A stretch of DNA of 64,000 bases, taken from positions 17,070,810-17,134,809 of the forward strand of contig NC_092575.1 of assembly GCF_037975245.1 (NCBI RefSeq), in the 5' to 3' direction. A model generated the notes under the pieces. That model was not told where the DNA came from and searched no databases. It worked only from the letters and a program-made list of their open reading frames with translations. The stretch is from Apostichopus japonicus (taxonomy: Eukaryota; Echinodermata; Holothuroidea; Aspidochirotida; Stichopodidae). Position numbers and translations under genes: made by a program. This document shows, in pieces, positions 33,673 to 46,200 of this stretch (the stretch's first letter is position 1; every line of letters starts with the position of its first letter).

Positions 33673-33879
33673 CATGATTTGCTTGCCGTTCGCAAATAAT
33701 AACGTTACTCGTTAGGGAAGATATAACAAACGTTATTTTGTGATGTGTTTTGAGAAATTGAATCATAGGTTTGTTCGAATGTAATTTTTTGGCCTAGTGC
33801 AACGTTAGAACTTTAACTGGGAATTTTGCTGTCCGATAACAAAGTTGGAGCTCAAATAAAATGAAATTAGGGCTAACTA

Positions 33880-34620
33880 ACAAATAACAGTTAATACTAG
33901 CCTAGGCTATGCCTAATTTATTAGGCCTGGCAATGTTAGTTTACGTTACCCAATCCCAACTTAGTGCTTATACTCATAGGCTAATGTCGTAAGGCCTACC
34001 TTAGCCTAATTAGCCGTAGGTTTACCCATGTTAATGTTGGCTAGCCTAGGCCTATTCTAGTCCAAGGTAGGCTAACTAAACTAGTACTCAGTTATTAAAA
34101 CTGTAGTGTTGTCTACTTGTGAATGTGAGTGTTTCCTTAGTTAGGCCTAGGCAACTGTAGTTTTATTACTACTAAATTAGTATAGGGCCTAGGCTAGGCC
34201 TAAGTAATAATATTAATAGTTAAATAGTACGTTAGTACTAGGCCTACTACTACTAGTTTGTACTAGGCTACTGAAAAATAAGTGAACACAAGTAACCTAG
34301 GCTGTCCAGGTAACAAAACTAACAAACTGGTGATTGGATCCAGAAGTACAATCACAAATGCTCCCACACAGTCACAGTCACACTCTGCCTTAAGGCCTAG
34401 GCTACATAGGCAGTAGGGATCACTTCTTGCCTAGAGGCCAAGTAATACTAGTATTAGTTATTACATAGCAACACCGCAGTTAGTCTAGGTTACAATTCCC
34501 TAATGTGTAATAGTTTAACCTAACCTAATTTTAGGCCTAGCGACGTCTACTTAGTTAGAGGCCTATTTGCAAATGTAAGGCACATGTAAAAAGGCATATG
34601 TAGTGAAGCCTAATTAGGCT
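33880..34620. other. Tract dense in AGGCCT/CTAGGC palindromes
   Basis: About a dozen AGGCCT or GGCCTAG motifs occur here and again near 35000 and 35180, often as TAGGCCTAGGC. This probably lies in the first, noncoding intron of CDC45. No gene is visible. Confidence 0.6.
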
Positions 34621-34622
34621 GG

Positions 34623-34891
34623 CCGTGGCTATTCTTACGACTAGTCGTAAAAATTATTTATAAACTATTCTTACGACAAAGGCGAATTCAAGCGCAGTAA
34701 AGTAAATAAAGCAACTGCGCATGTAGTAGGGGTAACCCTAACCCTAAACATAACCCTAAACCTCAATCCTAACCCTAACCGGAAATTATTGTTACTCCTC
34801 GTCGTAAAAATAGTACTCCTGGTCATAAAAATAGCAACTGCGCATGCGTAGTCGGAAATTATCCTTACCACTAGTCGTAAGAATAGCCACA
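34623..34891. mobile_element. MITE with internal telomere-like CCCTAA repeats (269 bp)
   Basis: GTGGCTATTCTTACGACTAG at the left end is repeated in inverse at the right end. TAGGCTGG (34615-34622) and TAGGCTAG (34892-34899) look like a one-mismatch 8-bp duplication. The centre (34731-34780) holds several CCCTAA or near-CCCTAA units, flanked by two GCAACTGCGCATG repeats. Confidence 0.7.
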
Positions 34892-35325
34892 TAGGCTAGC
34901 CTTGTCCCAGTTAGACTACATAGGCCCAGCAGGATTGTCAAAGGAAAGGAGTGATCTAGGACTAATAACTATATATGTGAACATAACAGCGGCCCAATTA
35001 GGCCTAGCCTAGGGTTAGTACTGATTTAATATTACGGATAGAACTCTCATTCGTAATCATAAATGTTTGCATTCATTCATTTATGAAAATTTAAATAAAA
35101 GAAGATCGTTGTTAATCTGGTGCTAAAACCATGTTGCAAGTTAAAAAAATTCCACCATGAAAGCAAAAATTGTTTATAGGCCTAGCCTAGTGTACTTACG
35201 CCGTGGTTAAGATATCAAATTTTTTACCAAATTCCTTCCTTTCAGGATTTTATATTGCAACCCTGCCCTTCAGTTCGTAACCTCCGAGGCAGCTTTGGGA
35301 TTGTGTTGATGCTGCTCCAGATAAA

Positions 35326-38300
35326 ATGTTGATCTCTGACATCCGTTTACAGTTTTATGACAAAATTTTAAACAAAGTGAGTGATTGTTTACTTCTATGC
35401 TCCATTTCAGTAATAACTTATACCAGTAGGCTGGGATATCATCTGCAATCTAGTTTACAAAATGAGTTCTTAGGTCTGCTGTTTCATTGCAAGGTACTCC
35501 AATCTCATGAATTTGTTAATTTCATTCAGATTCTCAATCTAGTTTAAACTAGATTGAGAATCTGAAATTGAAATTATTTCATTTCATATCAAACCACTTA
35601 AAGTTAACAATTAATATTCAGCACTCATTGGGTTAATAGTATATAACATTCCATCAATGTGGGAGTATATATATATATTCAGTGGTCTTTCCTCTTCACA
35701 GAGGGATATGTGTGTACTGTAGACAATGTTTATAGTTTAATCCACATACTGCATGTAGGATATTTCAGCCGCTATTCCTTCGAAGAGCGTACATCTTTCT
35801 TCAGTACTCATAGTTGATATTGCTTGCGTGATGAATATTGTCTGTATCCACTGTCATAGAGAGTTATTAGTATTTAATTATCCACAGAAAGCAGAAATGT
35901 GTACTATACAGTCGTTATTTATTACATTTTTTGCCAATTCTTTTATACATGGCCCAGATTATAAACCACAGTTATACAGTACAACTTGTAATGTAAACTG
36001 GTCAATTGCTTGCCTACAGTGGTATACTGGAAGATATTATGGAACACTGTATGATTTTAAGTGTTATAGTATAAAATAACCCCCCCCCCCACCTCAAAAA
36101 ATATAATAATAATAATAAAATATATATATATATAACACCCTGTTGTATATTTCTTTCCTCTATGAATAATTAGACATCCACACCAATTTAGTTTACATAA
36201 AGAGATACAAACAGTTTTAACAAACTGCTGATCAAGTACAAAAAGCCTTTGTACAGTAGGTAGTGTCTGATGTTGGATCCAGGCAGGATCATCTTCTTCT
36301 TAGACCAGCTGTAAGGACACAGAAAAAAGGACACATTTTAATGGACAGACAACTTATAAATGTATCTTAAAACAATGAATACACTGTAGAATTTATTAGA
36401 CAGAACAAAGGACAGTAAGATGAAATGAAGCAGTAGATAATCAAAACTACAGTATGCTTGTAATATACTTAGATATTCTTCCTCAGAGGGATCAGGTCAA
36501 CCTTACTTTGAATAGCACACATAGTTAATAATTAATGCTTCATGCCATTGTTGAATCAATTATGTGTCTGTATTTGATTTCTGATACAGTATAATATTAA
36601 TATGTTTCCTTTTTTTTTTGCAGAGAGTTCTTCTGCTTGTGAGCCATGATGTAGATGCCCTGTGTGCTTGCAAGATCCTTCAGTCCTTATTTCACTGCGA
36701 TCATATACAATACACTATCGTAGCTGTAACCGGGAAACAAGATCTGGAAAGAGCTTACTTGGAACATTCCGATCAGGTATGGCACGGCTATTAGTCTATA
36801 TACATCTGACATGCTAGTCAGCAAAGCAGGGATGTGCCCAGGATTTCCTGAGTGACGGTATACTGATCGCCGTCCTGGGGGAGGGGTGCCCCCTCCCCTT
36901 TGAGAAATTTTTCGATTTTTGAAGGTGCTCAGATGCCAAATGCTGGCATTTGTGTAGCTTTTTTATGCACATACACAAGTACTAGTTTTGCTAACAATTT
37001 ACATTTTTTTTTCAATTTATGTTGAATATATTGTTAGGAATGTCGGGAGTTGAGATTAAAATAGTGCTTGGCGGGATTCACGATTTTTTAGACAGTGCAG
37101 GGCGGTAATTTTTAGTGCTGGGCGGGGCCGCCCAGCGTGGGCACATCCCTGGCAAAGGTATTATCATCACAGGGCTATTGCAACGTGACAAAATATTTAC
37201 TGTTCTCCGTACGATTTGTTGGCCTCAGGGGCTAGTGAACAATTTGATTTGTTTTTCATTGATTCACTTTTGAGTCATATGTCAAATTTGGATGGATCCT
37301 TCTAGTCTCTTTTTGTTGTTGTCCAAAGTTCCCTATTTTGGCGCAGTATTCAAATACAAACTTGTGTGCATTGCAATGCCTATTAAGGTACCTAAACACT
37401 AGTAGGACCTCCCCATCTTAATCCTGGTTGGTACCTCACTCCTTTTAAAGCTGTCTCCTTGGTACCCCTATAGTTTGTTATTTCTATATACTTTAAGTAG
37501 AATACGTCTCTGAGTATGCCCTCACTTCTCCACTGTATATGCTAGCGGAGACTGTATACTGGCTGAGAGGCCAAGAATTATCAGAGGGCATTGATTGGGT
37601 GAAGGTGGGTGCAAGGAAAATCCGAAGGTGAGGTGGGTTGGGGGGGGGAAGGGGGGTAAAAGTGTTAGGTTAGATTCATGCATTATAAGCATTGTCTCAG
37701 TGACCCAGAATTACCAAAGGGCGTTGGATGAAATAAAGGTGAGAGAAAAGGAAGTGAAGGGGGTATGGTTAGAGGGTGGAAGTGAAGGGGGCTATGTTTA
37801 GGGGGTGGAAGTGAAGGGGGGTATGGTTAAGGGGGGAAGTGAAGGGGGCTATGGTTAGGGGGTGGAAGTGAAGGGGGGTATGGTTAAGGGGGGAAGTGAA
37901 GGGGGGTATGATTTGGGGGTGGAAGTGAAGGGGGCTATGTTTAGGGGGTGGAAGTGAAGGGGGGTATGGTTAAGGGGGGAAGTGAAGGGGGCTATGGTTA
38001 GGGGGTGGAAGTGAAGGGGGGTATGGTTTAGGGATGCACCGGATATCCGGTCCGGCCAGACTATCCGGCCGGATAGTGAGCAATGTTCCGGTTGCGGCCG
38101 GATATTTTTCAAAATCCGGCCGGATCTTTTTCAAAATCTGGGCTGAGTTATTCCTTAAAAAGGTAGGTAGTATGCAGTATTTTTCCATCAAACAAATTTA
38201 CATACTGTATCAAGCTTGTCAACAATCATATTGTAGTTATTTAATTAAAGAATGTAGATTACACCACTTCAAGTCATATTTAATCTCATAAATGGGGTCT

Positions 38301-41300
38301 TAATTTCACCTTCTTTATAATATGCGTATAACTCACCTAAGATTTGCTCCTTGTTTCATACTTCTACTTCTTATTAATGATTTTCTTTTCTGTAAATGAA
38401 AAAATCCGGTTCTGGCCGGATTTTATCCTGCTGGATTTCATGTACTATCCGGCAAAATCTGGTTCCGGCCGGATGCAAAAATTTGGATCCGGTGCAAACC
38501 TAGTATGGTTAGGGGGTGGAAGTGAAGGGGGGTATGGTTAAGGGGTAAGTGAAGGGGGGTATGGTTCGGGGGGTGGAAGTGAAGGGGGTATGGTTAGGGG
38601 GTGTATCTGTAACTTGTCATGAATCAAACCCATACACAGTAAACAATTTATCAAGTTTGGCCAATTTGCAGAGCTGTGCTATACATATTAACATATTGCC
38701 TCATTGCTGGAAAAAAGTTTTTAAACATGTGATGCATTTTGGACTAGCTTGATGACTTTTGAGATATATTTTTAACTAGTAGTACTGCTACATTTTGGAT
38801 AATTTTCTTACAAATTTAAAAGTATGACGTTTTTCTTCTTCAAATTCTAGCTTGAATTTGTCGTGTTGATCAACTGCGGAGCTAATTTAGATCTCTTGGA
38901 TCTGCTCCAACCTGAGGAGAATGTCACCTTCTTTGTCTGCGACAGTCACAGACCGGTACACGTGCACAATGTTTTTAATACCAATCAGGTATGGTTTGTA
39001 TAGTACAGGAATTTACATCAGGATTACAGGCATTGAAGGCTCGCCCCAAACCGCGTGCGGCCATCTGAAAAAGTTAAATTTCTGTTGCTTGCAAGTGACG
39101 TTTTGTTCATGTTGCTACAAAATGCAGACAGTAATGAAACGTGATATCTTAATTGTTATCTTTTGCTGGACCTGAGATGTCCATCGCTGTATCGTTTGTA
39201 TACTGTGCTGTGGGTATTGACCGCAGCTGTATGTACTGACTGTACACTAGTGTCTTATTACCGACGGTAGCAAGCTGTGTGTGTATTTTCTGGGATCGAT
39301 AGTGGTGTCTAACACTTCTGTTACACCTCATTCGAAACTAGTTCAAATTACCGGCATAAGACGTTTCTTTTTGCGCGAGTCTTCACACCCTTTAAATGGA
39401 AGGGGGGGTGGTTGCGGGTGGGTGGGATGGAATTTGTCACCTGCTTCTGATGTTTTGATTCATTAGATGTAACAAGTGTTTATTGTTTCATAATTATGTC
39501 ATTGTATTTAAGGTACCATGATGAAAAGAAATGGAAGATTTAGAGAAAACCTTTTTTACTTCTGTTTCCGGATGCATTCACACAAAAATCACAAAATATC
39601 CCTTTAATCTTACAGTATGCTAGACCTGTAATGTGCTGTAAATTTTTCGTGTAGGTTCAACGATGATATAATTCCAAGCTGTATTTATTTCTTCAGATGT
39701 TAGGTAGCAGCAAAGTACGAAAACGGAAACAAAGAGAATTTGCGAAGTGTTTTGATTGAACCCAGAATGAGAATAATTTACTTGTAAACTATAAACTTTA
39801 TTAAACTTGTTTTTTTTCTGGTTTTTGTAGATAAAATTGCTTGTAAATTCAGGAGACGAATTTAACTTTCCAGCCTTTGAAGATGTCATTCATAATGAGC
39901 ATGTAAGTAAATTTCTTTTTTTTCCCATAATGTTTACAAATTTTATGAACAGAGGGAAAGACACGTGTGTTCTTGGTTTAGAAACCAAGTCCATGTGTGC
40001 ATACAAAAACAATGAAAATTTTGTATCTTTTTACATCTAATCTGACAGAAATGGGGCCTGCATGGCTATTTTGCTGACTCTTGCAACTTGGCAGAACATT
40101 GCATATCTTGATGTGTAATAGAAACTTATTAGTTCCCCTATCACAGTTTATAGTGGAAGGAAGGGGAGGTAGGACTGGAAGGCCCAAAAGTGGTAACTGA
40201 TTTCATCATATCGTTCACTCAATTATACATGTTGTAGATGATTGATGTTGCAGGAAATGGTCCTAGGATCCCCCCTCCCCCCTGTTGTGTTTCTTACCAT
40301 TAATCACGTTCCAACATATCAGGCTGGAAGTGTTAAAACTTTTTTTTTCAGATTTTAGATTTTGTCATCATCAGGTAAAGATTGCTCCAAAGCAATACGT
40401 TGTATCAAAGTAGTCAAAGTCATATGTGTTCTTATGCAGTAATGTAAAGAAGCAATATTGCAGTTGTAACTTTTATTTTTTTTATTTTTAAAGGAGAAAG
40501 TTTCTCCTAAATAAATACATGGCCAATTAAGAAGTTGGATTTATCAAACTTGTTCTGTGTCATTAGTTGGTTGGAGTATTTTCTCACATTGCATATTTTA
40601 TTTTTGGATAGCTGCTAGGCAAATGTGTCACATTGCCACTTGCTACTTTTGTGGGTGACACCTTCCTATTTTGACTAATGTCAGCCATACTTCCTTTTTC
40701 ATTGTCTACTCCTGAGCGAGGTCCTAACGTAACTCACTGCGTCATCAAACCATCCTTCCACTGTATCGCCCTCAGTGGAGTACTTGGTGCGATACATGGT
40801 CACTGCTTGTCCTCGTTCATTGGTTCAGTTCACTACAAAACATTTTTTTATCTTTTCCAATCACAACTACAGTACTTGCTTCAATTTCGCTTTTTGGTAC
40901 AAAATGTAATGACATCGTTGACCACTGTTTCGACCAGTATCTTGAAAAATGGGCACGTGGTAATTGAATGCAGCTTATTGGTCAGAATAATATTGACTTC
41001 TTAACTTTTCCTTGGGACCATGGAACCATCGATTTAAAGAAACAAAATGGTGTTGTATTATTCAACCACACATTTGAGTGTGATCTATTCTGTACTTTTC
41101 TTCTTTAATCTATAGTCGGATGACGATGATTCTGGGAATGAAAGTGATGAACCCTCCGGGAAACGTAGAAGATTTGATGAGGTTTGTTCAATTGCAATCA
41201 GGTATATTTGCCTTGCAATTCTGAATTTCTCTAAAAATGAATGCTCTTATGAAACCTTGCCTCATATCGCTGTCAGTCTTTCTGAGTTGCAGTTCCTGCG

Positions 41301-43261
41301 ATTTAAAATAATGATTAAAAAAAAAATCCTCGATTTGATCGTCCAAAAGTTTTACTTGCGCTTAATGTAATGGCTCCTTACGGATTCCATAAGAAACATG
41401 GCCAAACTGGCACCTAGGTTCCAGATTCATTCACATATTCCAGAATTACTGCAGCTGTACAAACAGTCTTTGGTAGGTTTAGTTATTTGGGGTTTGTGGT
41501 GTGGGGTTCTGTTCAAATCTGCATTCTTTCAGGTTTTGATTTGGGCCAATTGGCCACACTCCGTTATGTTGAAGAATGCTGACTTCATTGACCTCAGTAT
41601 TTGAGAATATGGACAGTGGATGGGGGTGGGGGGGGGGTAGTGTTCTCTGGTTTTACAGAGGTTGTGGGTGTCGGAGCGGTTTTGGAAAATTACCCTGCTT
41701 GGTAATTCTCTTAATGCTCGTTGAAAGGAACAGGTTTGATACAAGCCATGTGAAACCAAGATCTAATGAAGGACAGGGTTTCCAATATAGCCATTTGATG
41801 AACAATAATGCTCCCTAACCCTTTCACTGAAATATCTCAAATTGTAAACATCAGCGCTTTTTTTTTATCCCAAAACGATTATACTTTTAACCTTTAATTG
41901 CTATTTCAGGTTTAGCCACACCAGAGAATGCAAATAAAACTGACATTACATTGGGTTTTGTATTAATACAGCAGGAGAAGTGGTGAGGGGGGCAGAGGGG
42001 TAACAGTCTGTACTTCAAGGCTTTGGATCAGTTCTTAAATTCTTCAATGCATGAAAATTTCAAGTTAACAAAACTTTCTGAACAATTTTCCCTTAGATTT
42101 CATCTTGATTGAATAAATCTGTGACCCAATTAGTCTCACAGATTCCTTAAAGGAGTGTTGTAAACATGAATAACAGATTATCTAAAGTCCACCAGTTTGT
42201 ATTTAGTGAGAGCGTGGTGGCCAATTGGCTAAGGCGTCGGACTTCATTACATTGTGTCCTTGGGCATGATGCTTTATCTCCCTTGCCTCTCTCCACTCAG
42301 GGGTTAAATGGGTACCTGTGAGGTTACTTGTCATTGGGCGCATTATGTAACTGCTGCCGACTGGAGGGATTGTCTCTGGGACAGGTTATCATTGACCAGG
42401 GGTAATTTAACGTCTGTAAAGCGCTTTGAAACCTATCGTTGGTATAAAGCGCTATATAAAAAGCAAATATTATTGTATTCAAGTTGAGATATTTTCTTCA
42501 GGAAACTCTGGAAAGGAAGATGGAGAAGAGGCGTAAGAGGCGAGAGTGGCATGAAAACAAAGAGAAGATCATGTATGAATATGAAGAATTCTCCTATCAT
42601 GGTACAGCTGTAAGTTCAGAGCATAATAATTTCTTAATTTTGCATCTCAAGTTCTTCATCTTCAGTAAAAAAAATTACAAACACCGAAATGAGATGTAGA
42701 GATTTTTTTATATAAGTTAAAATTTGCTATTAAACTTGAGAAAGATACTCAAGCAAAGAGGCAAAGCTTTTATTTCTTACGGGCAGTTAAAAGACACATT
42801 TAGTAATTGCACAATACTGTTCAGTTAATTACGATACATCATTGTTTTTATATGTACTTATCATTACTCGTAAAAGGTTTTTGACCTTATTGTATTCAAA
42901 TATGTTCGAGTTGGCACAAGAATGTTACCAATAAAGATACCAAACTTGGTAAAAAAAAAATTAAAAAAAAAAGAAAAAAGTTCAGAGCAGGGCTAGTTAC
43001 GATAATTCTGCAATTCCACTGTTTTTAAACAAAAAAAATGATGATAGCAAGGGTTGGTGTATACACCATTCTCCACACCCATCTCCTCTCCCCCCACCCC
43101 CCTCGCCCTCTCCCCATCCTGCAAATTCCCTCTGCCTGCCCTTTTGGTATATATCTCGTGATTCTTTGTTGGTCGTCTTAAGCTGTGTAATGTTCTACCG
43201 CTGAGACTGATGATTGACTCTAGATTTTGGGACTTTAGTAGCAGCTCAGCTGGTTAGCTAG

Positions 43262-43298
<37 letters not shown>

Positions 43299-46200
43299 TC
43301 TTGCCTAGTTACATTGTTCTCTCCATTTTTTAGTTCAATTAAAAAAACGATTTCCATCTCATTTCCTTTACTCAAAGGCATCTCTTGTGATGTACGATCT
43401 GGCGTGGAAATTATCGAAAGATACAAATGATCTACTATGGTAGGTGATTACTTTGAAGTATTAACAATTCTTAATTATTGTGTCGTTAGGCTCTGTGTCG
43501 AAACCATTAAATATGCAGTAGAGCAGGTGTTCTCGATAGGAGGTCTGTCTGCCAAAATCCAGGCTGCAAAAGATTTCAGTTTTGGCCCACAATCTTGCTC
43601 TAATAGGTTATGTAGACTCTTATGAGAGGCATCATGCTTGAAAACCCTACTGGTTCTCGCAGAAAATTAATTGGAAACCCCTTTTAAGTTTGCTTACATG
43701 AAATTTTCATGCATTAAAGAATTTAAGAACTGATCCAAAGCCTTTAAGTACAGAATGTTTCCCCCTCCCCCCCCCCCACCCTCCCTCCCCTGTCATAATT
43801 CTGCATCTGCATTCTCTATGCAATTGTTATAGAATTTCTTCTAGAAAATCTTATTCTGTTAAGTAGAATTTTAAGAAAAGATGATCTTGTTTGATATGAT
43901 GTATTTGTTTTCTGCAATTACTGGATGTAAACTTGTTGTGAGACAAGCTGCTGTCAATGTGGAAAGATCACAGTCACCCATTGCACAATCATCTAACCAG
44001 CCGTGCTCGTAGCGGTAGATTGAGGTTGCTGACATCACACTCAAATAGACATCGTTCTTCGTTTATAGGCACTGCCATTAATATTCACAACAAGAACTTC
44101 ACGAGGTTGGGGGGGGGTGGCCGTTCCACTTAGTTGCACTGTTGGAGCTAGTTAGTGTATGTTTTGTTTAGACTGCATATAACTGTTGTATATTATCAAT
44201 GTTTTTTTGTATTTTGTATCATTCATTGTATCAATGTTCTTTGTATTTTGTATCATTCATTGTATTGCTCACCACAGATATGTAATTTCCTTCTGGGATT
44301 CAATAAAGTTGACTTACTTACTCACTTATTTCACAGGTGGGCAATTACTGCCTTGACAAATCAACTTATCGCTAAGAAAATCGACAGGTGAGTATCGTAA
44401 TATTTCAAGATGATCACATCGCCAATCCTTCTCCTTGTCAAACATTTAAATTGCACAGTTTTCAGTATAAAGTCAACATGATAACGTTTATTAAATTTTC
44501 TTCTTAACAGTAAATTGACTTGAAGTATGGTTGGCTTTACTCTAAAAGTCAAAATTTTTAGATAAAAAGTCAAATTTTTGAGATAACAAGTCAATTTTTC
44601 CCCTCCTATGTCCCTATTAAGCCACCATGTTGAAGAGATACACTTTAGTATAAACTTTGATGCTATACTGTTGGTTGAGTAACAACTAAGTGTCCTTTGT
44701 GGTTTATAGCATACTTTACTGAGGACTTTGTCAACAGAAAGTTATACAATATTTAATAATCCTATATATGTGTTGGCAATGGTTAACAATGTTAGAGAAC
44801 TTTATGTTAAAATCCAAGATCATCTAGATCCTTAGGGGCATTGGGGCAAGAAAATTCCACCAAGGACTAGGAGTGTATGCAGCACTCTGTTACTTTGATA
44901 CCTCTAACACTGTATAGGCTGCTTGCACTAGATAATCAGTTTGGTAAAAGTTTTGTTCAATTTTTTTTAAGCATGATCATCCTGATGTTCAAAAGTATTC
45001 CGGTTTCGTAGTTAATTCTTGCCTTTCTGCTGAATATTTTCATTCCTTCTTTTCTTTCTTTCTTCTCTCCATCCCTTGTCTTCTAATCCCCGTACATCTA
45101 TGTTTTTGTGTTCACCATGCTCATTAACCTGTCTGTATTCTGTGCGTGTTTTTGTCCATTCTGTTACTGTTACTTGTCATTCAGCCTTTGAAGAAGATCC
45201 TGCTAGGATCGAAACGTCAGGCCAACTTACTTTTACACATTCTCCTACACAGGCTCTTTAGTGGATAAGCAGTTTGCTAACAGTTTTATTTTATTTTTAT
45301 TTTCATTCCTCTCATTGAGTTGTCACTTCACTTTTCTGCTCTTCTTTTTTTGCAGAGAAAAATATGTATCAGATGTAACAGAGTTGAACAGGCATGTCTC
45401 CAGGCATAATCACCGTGGCAACGAAGAAGAGAATCCTCTGTCAGTCAATTCTATGAAGGTTTCCTTCGTTCCAGAGTATCCTTTTGTTTGTACATCAGCC
45501 CAGAGTTTATTGTCTTAATAAAGATGCCATACCGGTGTTATTTCTAATCTTTGAAAATCTCTTAAAAAGCTGCAGATGAAACCGCTTACCCTTGCACTAC
45601 CTAATGTATGCTTTACCTGTACAATTCAAAAAGGTTTTTTTTTATATATATATTTTTTTATAAAAGCTAGAGTGAACCCATGAAGATTGACATAAGTCAA
45701 GAGCTAATATAGGCTGTGAGGCACTATAAAATAAATCAACATGGGCCAATCAGTGGTTCACAGCAGCTTAGGAACTACTGACGGGTGGGGGGTTGCTGGC
45801 CCCCTCACCCCAGAAGCACACCTAAGCGGTGCGGTGGGAGGTGTGCACTATACATGACCTAAACTGAAAGCATCCAGAGATTCAGAACAGTTCGGGCATC
45901 CAGATGGCAGATGAACACCTCTCGGTCAAGGATTGGGTGATCAGTGCCTATAAAATACACCACCCACTCCCCTTACTGTTTTATCTCATGCACATACACA
46001 ACAGTCATTGAGTGCACAACTTCAAGGCAAAGTTTGTGTGACATTTTCAAATACCATCTCTGCATATCAATCACCTGTTCCACTAGGCAATTGACGAGTG
46101 CAAGAAAGTTAGATTTCAGAATCATACAATTCTTCAGTATCAGTTTGAAGGAGAGGAAAGTTATCTGAAAACCCTGAAACATCAGGTCCTTGCGTGAGTT

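Noticed and set aside
34731-34780. Chromosome-fusion telomere remnant
   Set aside because: The CCCTAA units are short and degenerate and sit inside an element with inverted ends and a near-exact duplication, so a transposon origin is simpler.
37735-38615. CRISPR-like or regulatory repeat array
   Set aside because: The units are contiguous with no unique spacers, and the genome is eukaryotic. It is a minisatellite.
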